Part shown: positions 1-7,453 of the stretch, piece by piece
How the letters are laid out: the number at the start of each line of letters is the position of its first letter
Position numbering within the stretch: the stretch's first letter is position 1
Origin: Pseudomonadota bacterium
GTDB lineage: Bacteria; Pseudomonadota; Alphaproteobacteria; Rhodospirillales; Magnetospirillaceae
Length of the DNA stretch: 8,520 nt
Assembly (NCBI GenBank): GCA_023426365.1
Contig: JAFAAW010000084.1
Location: forward strand, 1 to 8,520
Direction: 5' to 3'
Translations under genes and position numbers: made by a program
Notes under the pieces: model-generated
Told to the model about the DNA's origin: nothing
Seen by the model: only the letters and a program-made list of their open reading frames with translations
Databases searched by the model: none

Positions 1-27
1 AACTAAAAAACCAACCCCCAAAAACAA

Positions 28-58
28 CCCCGCCGCCGGCTCCGCGGGGGGCGCTTTT
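28..58 (+). terminator. Possible intrinsic terminator of an upstream gene
   Basis: A GC stem can form between CCCCGC (28-33) and GCGGGG (44-49), with a 10-nt loop. A short CTTTT run follows at 54-58. An A-rich stretch lies just before the stem. The T tract has only four residues, so the call is tentative. If real, it ends transcription of a gene left of the window and isolates the min operon. Confidence 0.4.
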
Positions 59-145
59 GCGTTCCGACTCGTTGTTGATTCTTGCCTTTGCAGGCGTCCT
101 GCGTCATGGTCCGGCCCCCAACCGCCACTGAAAAGGGAAAGAGGC

Positions 146-874
146 ATGGACGGACAGGCCGCACGGCCAATGACCAGCATCACCGAGGACAGCTCGCCGT
201 TTCAATTGCGCGCCGCCTCGATGACTTTGCTGACGCTGAAGGTCCACGCGCCGGACGATCCCGAATTCTTTCCCCGGCTGGCGACCATGCTGTCGCTGGC
301 GCCGGGCTTTTATCGCAATGCGCCCATCGTCCTGGACCTGTCGGCCACCGGAGCCAAGCCGCCGGTGGACATGGCCGAATTCTGTGCCCGCCTGCGCGCC
401 TTGGGCATCAACCCGGTCGGCGTGCAACGCGCCAATGCCGCCTGGGAACGCGCCGCCGCCGCCCTGGGCCTGCCGCCGTTTCCCGCCGGCCGCGCCACCG
501 ATCCGGCCGCCGCGAAGGCGGCCGCCACCGCGCCGGCCAAGGCCGCCGACGGCACCAAGATCATCTCGGAGCCGGTGCGTTCGGGCCGCCAGGTCTATGC
601 CCACAAGGGGGACCTGATCGTGCTGGGGCCGGTCAGCCACGGCGCCGAATTGCTGGCCGACGGGCACATTCACGTCTATGGGCCGCTGCGTGGCCGCGCC
701 CTGGCGGGCATGAGCGGCGACAAGTCGGCGCGCATTTTCTGCCGCGCGATGGACGCCGAGTTGGTTTCCATCGCCGGTCTGTATATGGTCAGCGAACAAC
801 TGGATCCGGCCCTGGCCGGCAAGCCGGCGCAGATCCGCCTGGATGGCGAGACCCTGCGGCAAGAGGCTGTTTGA
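146..874 (+). CDS. minC: Septum site-determining protein MinC
   Basis: MinC (242 aa) inhibits FtsZ ring assembly away from midcell. MinD recruits it to the membrane. The N-terminal domain (about residues 15-110) carries the MinC_N alpha/beta pattern. An Ala/Pro-rich linker spans about 115-140. The C-terminal beta-helix domain (about 142-235) shows the family signature RSGRQVYA, then GDLIVLGPVSHGAELLADG and HVYGPLRGRALAG, which dimerises and binds MinD. Length and order are normal for the family. The ATG at 146 is preceded by AGGGA (134-138) at about 7 nt. A later ATG at 170 has no comparable ribosome site, so the longer form is preferred. minD follows after 14 nt, so the two genes are almost certainly co-transcribed. 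I see no convincing promoter in the 145 nt upstream. Confidence 0.96.
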   Translation: MDGQAARPMTSITEDSSPFQLRAASMTLLTLKVHAPDDPEFFPRLATMLSLAPGFYRNAPIVLDLSATGAKPPVDMAEFCARLRALGINPVGVQRANAAWERAAAALGLPPFPAGRATDPAAAKAAATAPAKAADGTKIISEPVRSGRQVYAHKGDLIVLGPVSHGAELLADGHIHVYGPLRGRALAGMSGDKSARIFCRAMDAELVSIAGLYMVSEQLDPALAGKPAQIRLDGETLRQEAV

Positions 875-888
875 GAGGAGAAAGTCAG

Positions 889-1701
889 TTGGCAAAAGTC
901 ATCGTTGTCACCTCGGGCAAAGGCGGTGTCGGCAAGACCACCACCTCTGCCGCGCTGTCGGCCGGCCTGGCGCTCAAGGGTTTCAAGACCGCGGTCATCG
1001 ATTTCGACGTGGGCTTGCGCAACCTGGACCTGATCATGGGCTGCGAGCGCCGCGTCGTGTACGACTTCATCAACGTGATCAACGGCGACGCCAAGCTGCA
1101 TCAGGCGCTGATCAAGGACAAGCGGCTGGACAAGCTGTTCGTGCTGCCCACCTCGCAGACCCGCGACAAGGACGCCCTGACCCAAGAGGGCGTCGAGCGC
1201 GTGATCGGGGAACTGCGCGCCGATTTCGACTACATCATCTGCGACAGCCCGGCCGGCATCGAGCGCGGCGCCTTCCTGGCCATGTATTTCGCCGACGAGG
1301 CCATCGTGGTGTCCAACCCGGAAGTGTCGTCCGTGCGCGACGCCGACCGCATGATCGGCCTGCTGACCAGCAAGTCGCGCAAGGCGGAACAGGGCGAGAG
1401 CGTGCCGCAAAGCCTGCTGCTGACCCGCTATGACGGCGACCGGGTGGAAAAAGGCGAAATGCTGAAGGTCGAGGACGTCCAGGACATCCTGGCCGTGCCC
1501 CTGCTGGGCATCATTCCCGAATGCCCGTCGGTGCTGCAGGCGTCCAACATCGGCCAGCCGGTGATCCTGGACGAGAAATCGCTGGCCGGCCGCGCCTATG
1601 GTGAGGCCGTCGCCCGCCTGCTGGGCGAGGACATTCCCGTCACCGTGCCGCGCGTGGCCAAGCGCGGCCTGATCGACCGCCTGCTGCGGAGGAGCGCGTG
1701 A
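889..1701 (+). CDS. minD: Septum site-determining protein MinD (ParA/MinD ATPase)
   Basis: MinD (270 aa) is the ATP-dependent membrane switch of the Min system. With ATP it dimerises on the inner membrane, recruits MinC, and is released when MinE triggers hydrolysis. The deviant Walker A motif GKGGVGKTT is at residues 10-18, with signature Lys11 and Lys16. The A' motif DFDVGLRNLD starts at residue 38, and Walker B has Asp119 in IICDSPAGIE. The C-terminal amphipathic helix GLIDRLLRR is the membrane-targeting sequence. The start is TTG at 889, with GAGGAG (875-880) 8 nt upstream. The reading frame is open back to about 82, but that extension lies over minC and is not MinD-like. The stop overlaps the minE start by 4 nt. 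MinD identity is very secure. Confidence 0.97.
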   Translation: MAKVIVVTSGKGGVGKTTTSAALSAGLALKGFKTAVIDFDVGLRNLDLIMGCERRVVYDFINVINGDAKLHQALIKDKRLDKLFVLPTSQTRDKDALTQEGVERVIGELRADFDYIICDSPAGIERGAFLAMYFADEAIVVSNPEVSSVRDADRMIGLLTSKSRKAEQGESVPQSLLLTRYDGDRVEKGEMLKVEDVQDILAVPLLGIIPECPSVLQASNIGQPVILDEKSLAGRAYGEAVARLLGEDIPVTVPRVAKRGLIDRLLRRSA

Positions 1702-1967
1702 GCATTTTCTCGCTGTTCGGCCGCACCCCGAAGAAATCGGCCGACGCCGCCCGGGAACGCCTGCAGATCCTGCTGGCGCACGAGCGTGCCGGCCTGTCGG
1801 GCGCCGACTTTCTGCCGCAGTTGCAGCGCGAGCTGATCGAGGTCATCCGCAAATACGTGGCGGTGGACGACGACCGCGTCCAGGTGAAGCTGGATCGCGA
1901 ACAGCACCTTTCAGTTCTGGAAGTCAATATCGAACTGCCCTCACCGGTTGCGGGGCGGCGCGACTAG
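1698..1967 (+). CDS. minE: Cell division topological specificity factor MinE
   Basis: MinE (89 aa) stimulates the MinD ATPase and displaces MinC, which drives pole-to-pole oscillation and confines division to midcell. The N-terminus MSIFSLFGR is the amphipathic membrane-binding segment. Residues 19-31 (RERLQILLAHERA) form the MinD contact helix or beta strand, with Arg21 in the canonical place. Residues about 35-82 are the dimeric topological specificity domain, including LQRELIEVIRKYV. Length is typical. The start is GTG at 1698, within GTGA shared with the minD stop. GGAGG (1688-1692) lies 5 nt upstream inside minD, so translation is probably coupled. It is the last gene of the operon, followed by a hairpin. 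Confidence 0.95.
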   Translation: MSIFSLFGRTPKKSADAARERLQILLAHERAGLSGADFLPQLQRELIEVIRKYVAVDDDRVQVKLDREQHLSVLEVNIELPSPVAGRRD

Positions 1968-1981
1968 GCGTTGCGCCTTCG

Positions 1982-2040
1982 CCGCTTGACAGCCCCCCTG
2001 GCCGATGGCCGATAGTTCAACGGCAGGGGGCTGTCGGCGG
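1982..2040 (+). terminator. Large GC-rich hairpin after minE, possible terminator
   Basis: GACAGCCCCC (1988-1997) pairs perfectly with GGGGGCTGTC (2026-2035). The stem extends outward with CCGC (1982-1985) against GCGG (2037-2040). The inner TG (1999-2000) can pair with CA (2024-2025) past a bulged C. The loop is about 23 nt. Only a short T run (GATTTTCC, 2043-2050) follows, so termination may be weak or the hairpin may serve another role. It lies in the 117-nt gap between minE and the kinase, the only non-coding space there. Confidence 0.4.
1986..2016 (+). promoter_or_regulatory. Candidate sigma70-type promoter for the kinase gene
   Basis: TTGACA (1986-1991) is a perfect -35 hexamer. The best -10 partner is GATAGT (2011-2016), matching four of six positions at a 19-nt spacing, which is longer than ideal. 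It points to the kinase start at 2085. The -35 lies in the left arm of the post-minE hairpin, so the match could be coincidental. Confidence 0.27.
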
Positions 2041-2084
2041 ATGATTTTCCATCGTCCGGCGCGGCAATCAACGTTGGACGTCGC

Positions 2085-4172
2085 ATGCCGCAAGGGTTCG
2101 GGGCCTACCGCCATCTGGTTCTGCTGTGGGTGTTCATCCTCAGCTTCGACGTCTACATGGCGGTCGATCTGTGGACCTCGCGCCGGCACGCCTATGACCA
2201 GGCCAACCAACTGGCGACCTCGTATGTCCGGCTGGTGGAGGAACAGGCTGCCTCCTCGTTCGACCGCGCCAACCTGGTGTTGCGTCAGGTGGCGGCCCTG
2301 GTGGAGCCGGGGGAGTTGCGCGCCGGCCTGCGGCTGAACGACCACCGCGTGACATTCCTGCAATCGGCCATGGCCGACATCCAGCGCGAGGGGCACGGCA
2401 TCGTGTCCATGACGCTGACGGATGCCGACGGCCGGGTGGTGGCCAATTCCGTGGGCACCCCGCCGGGCGGATCGCTGGCCGACCGCGACTATTTCCGGTC
2501 GTTGCGCGACGGCTCCATGGACGGGCCGGTGATCTCGCGGCTGATTCGCGGCCGGATTTCCAACAAATGGGGCATCCAGGTCGCGCGCGCGCTGCGGGTG
2601 GATGGCCGCTTCGCCGGCATGGTGGTCGCCAATGTGGGCCTGATCGAGTTCCTGTCCCCGTTCTGGCAAAGCCTGTTGCTGCCCCCGGCCTCGGTGGTGT
2701 CCGTGCGCGACCTGGACCATCGCGTGGTGGTGCGCCATCCGCTGGTGGAGGAGATGATCGACCGCCCCGTCCGGGCCGAGGACGTGGACCGCGTCTTCGC
2801 GGCCGGCGAGGTGGAGGGCGTCTATCGCCGCGCCTCGCCGCTGGACGGCGTGGTGCGCGCGGCGGCCTTCCGCAAGCTGGACCGCTATCCGCTTTACGCC
2901 ACCGTGGCGCTGGCCGATCGCGACATGCTGGCCAATTGGCGCGCCACCTTCGGCCGGACTATCGCCTTCATGATCCTGGTGACCATCGGCGGCGCGCTGG
3001 CGACCATCGCGCTGCGCCGGCAGGACCGGCTGGAGCGCACCGCGCGCGACACCGCCGACAAGTTGGCGGTGGCACTGCGTGCCGCCCATGCCGTCACCTG
3101 GCATTGGGATGCCGTCACCGACGGGCTGGACTGGACCGGCGACATGGGGGCGCTGTACGGCGCCGGCCCGCCGCCCAAGACGCTGAGCGAATGGCTGGAA
3201 CTGCTGGCCCCCGACGACCGCGCCGCCGTGATGGGCGAGATCGACCGCGTGCTGAGCACCCGGTCGCGCGAATACCGGGTGGAGTACCGCATCACCGACA
3301 GCCAGGGGCGCATCCGCTGGCTGACCGGCATCGGCATGGTGTCCTACGACGTGGATGACACGCTGTTGGGGGCGTTCGGGGTCAATATCGACATCTCGGC
3401 GGTCAAGGGGGCCGAGGCGCAGTTGAAGGCGGCGCGTGACGAGGCGCTGGAGGCCAAGGCCGAGGCGGAGCGGGCATCGCTGGCCCGGTCCAAGTTCCTG
3501 GCCGCCGCCAGCCACGATCTGCGCCAGCCGGTCCAGTCGCTGCTGCTGCTGATCGAGGTGATGAAGATCCGGCTGGCCGGCACCCCCATGGAGCCGGTCA
3601 CCACCCAGATGGAACATGCGCTGGACGGCCTGCGCCTGCTGCTCAACAGCCTGCTCGACATGTCCAAGCTGGATGCCGGCGTGGTGGTGCCCGCGCTGGA
3701 CCGGGTCGATCTGGGCCAGTTGCTGGACCGGCTGGCCGAGGAATATCGCATCCGCGCCGCCGAAAAGGGGCTGCGGCTGCGGCTGGTGGCGCCGCGTCTG
3801 GCGGTGATCACCGATGCCGCCCTGCTGGAGCGGCTGCTGCGCAACCTGATCGAGAACGCCATTCGCTACACCCCGGCCGGCCGCATTCTGCTAGGCTGCC
3901 GCCGCAGTGCGCACGGGGTGGCCATCGTGGTGGCCGACACCGGCATCGGCATCGCCCAGGAAGATCAGGAAGCGGTGTTCGAGGAATTCCATCAGGTCGC
4001 CAATTCCGCCCGCGATCGCAGCCAGGGGTTGGGGCTGGGGCTTGCCATCGTTCGCCGCCTGGCCGGGCTGCTGGGCGGGCGCATCGCACTGCGTTCGACA
4101 CTCGGCAAGGGCTGCCGCTTCACCCTGCATCTGCCGGCCCATCCCTTGCGTCTGCCCCACCAACCACAATGA
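2085..4172 (+). CDS. Membrane sensor histidine kinase (PDC/dCache-like, PAS, HisKA, HATPase_c)
   Basis: This 695-aa kinase should sense a periplasmic signal and autophosphorylate on histidine. TM1 is about residues 8-28 and TM2 about 288-310. The intervening periplasmic region resembles a PDC/dCache sensor, with DRDYFRSLRDG, then GRISNKWGIQVARAL and the DGRFAGMVVANV strand. A PAS/PAC domain follows at about 327-438, then a charged coiled coil (440-470). The HisKA H-box ASHDLRQPVQS has phospho-acceptor His477. HATPase_c has the N box NLIENAIRY (Asn587, Asn591), DTGIGI (Asp618), FEEFHQ, and the G2 box GLGLGLAIV (about 648-656). The HDLRQP H-box is common in hybrid kinases, yet this protein ends after the ATPase domain and has no receiver. 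No response regulator is in the window, so it is an orphan here and its ligand is unknown. The ATG at 2085 has only a weak ribosome site but sits directly before TM1. Confidence 0.93.
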   Translation: MPQGFGAYRHLVLLWVFILSFDVYMAVDLWTSRRHAYDQANQLATSYVRLVEEQAASSFDRANLVLRQVAALVEPGELRAGLRLNDHRVTFLQSAMADIQREGHGIVSMTLTDADGRVVANSVGTPPGGSLADRDYFRSLRDGSMDGPVISRLIRGRISNKWGIQVARALRVDGRFAGMVVANVGLIEFLSPFWQSLLLPPASVVSVRDLDHRVVVRHPLVEEMIDRPVRAEDVDRVFAAGEVEGVYRRASPLDGVVRAAAFRKLDRYPLYATVALADRDMLANWRATFGRTIAFMILVTIGGALATIALRRQDRLERTARDTADKLAVALRAAHAVTWHWDAVTDGLDWTGDMGALYGAGPPPKTLSEWLELLAPDDRAAVMGEIDRVLSTRSREYRVEYRITDSQGRIRWLTGIGMVSYDVDDTLLGAFGVNIDISAVKGAEAQLKAARDEALEAKAEAERASLARSKFLAAASHDLRQPVQSLLLLIEVMKIRLAGTPMEPVTTQMEHALDGLRLLLNSLLDMSKLDAGVVVPALDRVDLGQLLDRLAEEYRIRAAEKGLRLRLVAPRLAVITDAALLERLLRNLIENAIRYTPAGRILLGCRRSAHGVAIVVADTGIGIAQEDQEAVFEEFHQVANSARDRSQGLGLGLAIVRRLAGLLGGRIALRSTLGKGCRFTLHLPAHPLRLPHQPQ

Positions 4173-4208
4173 CGGGCGGGGCCGGCTGTGGCATCCTGAT
4201 CCCCGGTT

Positions 4209-5747
4209 ATGTCAGGGGCGGATGACACGATGGCGCGTGAACCCGAAGTTGTGGCCCTGCACAGGCAGGCGGCCGAGGCGGGCGATGCCGCGGCCCAGTT
4301 CAGTCTGGCGGAATGCTATCGCCTGGGCGCCAAGGTGCCGCGCGATCTGGGCGAGGCGGTCAAGTGGCTGAACCGCGCCGCGGCGCAGGGGCACGGACAG
4401 GCGCGCTCGACGCTGGCGCAACTGGCGGCCCAGGGGGTGGACGTCACCCCGCCGGCGGGCGAGCCGGCGCCGGCGGCCCGCCGCCAGGAAAGCCTGGAGG
4501 ACCTGCTCGACAGCCTGAAGCCGGCCGAGGCGCCGGAGGGCGACGGCGGCGTGGACCTGCCGCTGACCGCGCCCGACCCCGATCCCGATCCGCTGTACGA
4601 GGGCGAGGCGGCCGAGGACATGGGCGCGCTGGCCCGCGCCGCCCAGGCCGGCGATCCCGCCGCGCAGGTAGCCCTGGGCAACGCCTATCGCCTGGGCCAG
4701 GGCGTCGAGGAGAATCCGGCCGAGGCGGCCCGCTGGTATGGCGCCGCCGCCAAGGCGGACGACCCGCGCGGCCAGTACGGGCTGGCGGTTCTGTACGATC
4801 TGGGCCTGGGCGTGCGGCAAAGCGATGCCGAGGCCCTGCGCTGGTATCTGGCGGCCGCCCAGGCCGGCGACCCCAGCGCCCAGTTCAACCTGGGCAACAT
4901 GATCCGCGCCGGGCGCGGCTGTGCCGCCGATCCGGCGGTGGCGGCGCAATGGTTCCGCAAGGCGGCGGCCGGCGGCGACGCGGGCGCGCTGTTCGCCCTG
5001 GGCGCCCTGCACGAAGGCGGCCTTGGCGTCGCCCGCGACGAGGCCCGCGCGGTGGACCTTTATCGCCAGGCCGCCGACCGGGGCGAGGCCGAGGCCCAGT
5101 TCAACCTTGCCAACATGCTGCGCCAGGGGCGCGGCGCCGAGGCCGACCCCGTGGAGGCGGCCCATTATTGCCAGCGCGCGGCCGAACAGGGGCTGGCCAT
5201 CGCCCAGTTCAACCTGGGCCTGATGCTGTCGGCGGGACTGGGATTGCCCAAGGATGCCGCCGCCGCCGCCCATTGGTTCCGCGAGGCGGCGCGCGCGGGC
5301 GAACCGCGCGCGCAATATCACATGGCGGTGCTGCATCAGTTGGGCCAGGGCGTGCGCAAGGACGCCACCGCCGCCCTCGACTGGTACCGCAAGGCGGCGG
5401 CCGGCGGCAATGCCGGCGCCCAGTACGATCTGGGCCTGCTGCATCTGGCCGGCGACGGCGTGCCCCATGACGAGGCCGAGGCGGTGCGGCTGTTCCGCCT
5501 GGCGGCGCGCCAGGGGCACGCGCTTGCCTGCTACAACCTGGGCGTCCTGTGCGCCACCGGGCAGGGCGTGGCCAAGGACGAGGTGGAAGCCTATGTGTGG
5601 CTGACCCTGGCGGCCGCCTCGGGAGAGGGGGCGTTGGCCGAATCGGCCCGCCGCGGCGCGGCGCAACTGGCTGCCACCATCGGCGCCGACGGCGTGGCCG
5701 AAGCGGCGCGGCGCCGTCCGCTGCTGGCGCCGGAGGTGCCGGCATGA
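4209..5747 (+). CDS. Sel1-like repeat (SLR) protein
   Basis: This cytoplasmic-looking protein (512 aa) has no signal peptide or membrane segment. It is built from Sel1-like helical repeats, which generally act as protein-protein scaffolds. One full repeat (24-59) and a half repeat (60-79) come first. A Pro/Asp-rich linker (about 80-146, with a PDPDPDP run) follows. Nine consecutive repeats of exactly 36 residues then fill 147-470, with the consensus AGDxxAQFxLGxxxxxGxGVxxDxxEAxxWYRxAA. The tail to 512 is Ala-rich. It starts 36 nt after the kinase stop, so co-transcription is plausible. The start is uncertain: ATG at 4209 lacks a ribosome site, whereas ATG at 4230 has AGGGGCGG (4214-4221) about 8 nt upstream and may be the true start. 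The stop overlaps the next gene's ATG by 4 nt. The binding partner is unknown; the neighbouring 569-aa protein is an obvious candidate by coupling. Confidence 0.9.
   Translation: MSGADDTMAREPEVVALHRQAAEAGDAAAQFSLAECYRLGAKVPRDLGEAVKWLNRAAAQGHGQARSTLAQLAAQGVDVTPPAGEPAPAARRQESLEDLLDSLKPAEAPEGDGGVDLPLTAPDPDPDPLYEGEAAEDMGALARAAQAGDPAAQVALGNAYRLGQGVEENPAEAARWYGAAAKADDPRGQYGLAVLYDLGLGVRQSDAEALRWYLAAAQAGDPSAQFNLGNMIRAGRGCAADPAVAAQWFRKAAAGGDAGALFALGALHEGGLGVARDEARAVDLYRQAADRGEAEAQFNLANMLRQGRGAEADPVEAAHYCQRAAEQGLAIAQFNLGLMLSAGLGLPKDAAAAAHWFREAARAGEPRAQYHMAVLHQLGQGVRKDATAALDWYRKAAAGGNAGAQYDLGLLHLAGDGVPHDEAEAVRLFRLAARQGHALACYNLGVLCATGQGVAKDEVEAYVWLTLAAASGEGALAESARRGAAQLAATIGADGVAEAARRRPLLAPEVPA
4647..5618 (+). 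repeat. Nine in-frame 108-nt tandem units coding Sel1 repeats
   Basis: Nine uninterrupted 108-nt units encode the nine 36-aa repeats with no insertion or deletion between them. The units have mostly diverged at DNA level. The unit 3/4 junction (4955-4976) and the unit 7/8 junction (5387-5408) share an identical 22-nt tract, exactly four units (432 nt) apart. Confidence 0.85.
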
Positions 5748-7453
5748 GCGCGCCCAACGTCTCTTTCGAAATCCAGGTGCTGACCGACAAGCACTGGGTG
5801 GTGGCCGAGTTCGCCACCGACGAGGCCAAGGCCAAGGCGTTCGCCGACAACCTGCTGCAAAAGGGCAACCATTCCGCCGTGCGGGTGGTGCGCGACCGCA
5901 GGGGCGTGGACGGCCGGCACAAGGAAACCGTCATCCAGGAAAAGACCGCCGCTCCCAAATCGGGCGGTGCCGACATTTCGCTGTCGCCGGTCAAGGACGC
6001 CCCGGTGTGCCGGGCGCTGTCCGATTTCTATGGGCTGGACGCGCGCCTGACCATGGGCCGGCTGTTGCGCAAATATCTGGACGAGGTGGTGGTCAGCCCC
6101 AGCGAATTGCTGCACAGCGCGGCCGAGCTGAAGCGGTTCGGGGACCGGGGCACCTTGCTGTTCTCCTCCATCGACCGCATCTCCACCCTTCAGGCCGCCG
6201 CCACCGGCGACGAGGGCAAGGCGCGGCGCGATTACCTGTCCAAGGCGTGGGACGAGGGGATGGCGCGCGCCCGCAAGTTCGCCGCCACCAAGCCCGCCAC
6301 CCCCAAGACCTTCGCCGACGTGCTCAAGGGGGTGGGGAAGGGCGGCGACGAGCATCCCTATCTGTGCCTGTCGCACATGGCGCTGCGCCTGCTCGAGGTC
6401 CGCTCGTGGGTCGGCAAGCTCGATGTGCTGCTGGCCTGGGCCGACGAGGCCGCCGGCCTGGAGGCAGGGGCCGGGCCGGCGCTGGCGCTGATGGACGGGG
6501 TGATCGCCGACATCCTGAACTCGGCCCAGTTGATCCAGGACCTGCTGGGCTATCAGGCCAATCTGGGGGCGGCGCTGTGTTCGCTGGCCGATCTGGCCGA
6601 GGGCAAGGGCCAGCCGGCCAAGTTCTCGCCCGAGACCTTCAAGGGCCTGAACGCCCTGCTCGCCAAGGGGGCGCTGCCGCAATCGCGCCAGGTGCTGCTG
6701 GCGCGGGTGGTGCGCGAACTGGGCGGCCAGAACCCGCTGTCGCGCAATGAACCCAAGCAGGAATCCGAGGTCTGCCACAAGGTGATGCACCGCCTGGTCG
6801 GCCATCGCGGCGTGCTGGGCGGGGGCGAGGCGGCAGAGGCGCTGACCCATCGCGTCAGCCGCATCCACGCCCATCTGGGGTCCGTGGGCGCGGCCCAGGC
6901 GGTCGAGCTGACGCTGTCCGCCCTGGCCGACAACGTGCTGCGGGTGCAATTCCTGCTGGCGCTGGCGGATTCCTCCGTCGGGCGCAGCATGGGGCGGGCG
7001 CTGACCGACATCCTGGCCGGGCGGGTGCGCGGCGCCAAGGGCATCGACGCCTGGGTGCCGGTGCGTCTGGCGCCGCCCGAACGCATGGCGGCGCTGGCGG
7101 CGGTCAATCGCACGCTCCTGGGCGCCGAGCCGGTGGAAGCCGACCTGCGCCAGCAGCTTGCCGGCCATGTGGATGATACGCTTGCCTCGTATCTGGTGGA
7201 TGAAGGGGTGATCGAGAAGATCGACAAGCCCGACGACCCCCTGGCCATGCGCGCCATACGGCTGATCAAGTTCTGCGGTTCGGGCGTGCTGATCGAGGGC
7301 AAGTCCTTGAATTTGGCTCGTGCGCGGGTCATCGACCATCTGCGCCAGCCCCAATTCGAGGAGAAGTTCCTGGCCAGCGTTCCCGATCCCGGGAAGGCGG
7401 AAAAGCACCTGCGCGAGTTCCACCGGCTGCTCGTGGAAACCGGTTTTCGCTGA
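5744..7453 (+). CDS. Uncharacterised 569-aa protein coupled to the Sel1-repeat gene
   Basis: I do not recognise this protein. The ATG at 5744 overlaps the upstream stop as ATGA, and GGAGG (5732-5736) lies 7 nt before it inside the Sel1 gene. Together these indicate translational coupling and fix the start, although the frame stays open further upstream. Residues about 7-67 look like a small alpha/beta module: strand FEIQVLTDKHWVVAEF, a helix rich in Ala/Lys, strand AVRVVRD, then strand ETVIQEK. After a short linker (68-84), the rest to 569 looks almost wholly helical, with Leu/Ala-rich amphipathic segments, five scattered cysteines and no obvious nucleotide-binding or catalytic motif. No signal peptide or transmembrane helix is visible, so a cytosolic location is likely. 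Codon use and GC content match the neighbours, which argues against recent transfer. Joint function with the Sel1 protein, perhaps downstream of the orphan kinase, is inference from gene order only. Confidence 0.85.
   Translation: MSAPNVSFEIQVLTDKHWVVAEFATDEAKAKAFADNLLQKGNHSAVRVVRDRRGVDGRHKETVIQEKTAAPKSGGADISLSPVKDAPVCRALSDFYGLDARLTMGRLLRKYLDEVVVSPSELLHSAAELKRFGDRGTLLFSSIDRISTLQAAATGDEGKARRDYLSKAWDEGMARARKFAATKPATPKTFADVLKGVGKGGDEHPYLCLSHMALRLLEVRSWVGKLDVLLAWADEAAGLEAGAGPALALMDGVIADILNSAQLIQDLLGYQANLGAALCSLADLAEGKGQPAKFSPETFKGLNALLAKGALPQSRQVLLARVVRELGGQNPLSRNEPKQESEVCHKVMHRLVGHRGVLGGGEAAEALTHRVSRIHAHLGSVGAAQAVELTLSALADNVLRVQFLLALADSSVGRSMGRALTDILAGRVRGAKGIDAWVPVRLAPPERMAALAAVNRTLLGAEPVEADLRQQLAGHVDDTLASYLVDEGVIEKIDKPDDPLAMRAIRLIKFCGSGVLIEGKSLNLARARVIDHLRQPQFEEKFLASVPDPGKAEKHLREFHRLLVETGFR

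Noticed and set aside
82..888. Long N-terminal extension of the MinD reading frame
   Set aside because: It overlaps minC in another frame, is Arg/Gly/Pro-rich low-complexity shadow sequence, and MinD homology plus a ribosome site define the start at 889.
1941..3617. 558-codon open frame on the minus strand
   Set aside because: It lies opposite the kinase gene, is rich in His, Gln, Arg and Gly typical of high-GC antisense frames, and has no recognisable domain.
4647..5618. CRISPR-like or non-coding tandem repeat
   Set aside because: The 108-nt period is in frame and encodes Sel1 repeats with divergent DNA, so it is protein-level repetition.
4212..5666. 484-codon open frame on the minus strand
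   Set aside because: It mirrors the Sel1-repeat gene, and its apparent repeats are the complement of the Sel1 periodicity.
5549..5743. Upstream extension of the 569-aa protein
   Set aside because: It overlaps the Sel1-repeat coding sequence and is Arg/Gly-rich shadow. The ATG at 5744 has GGAGG 7 nt upstream and an ATGA overlap.
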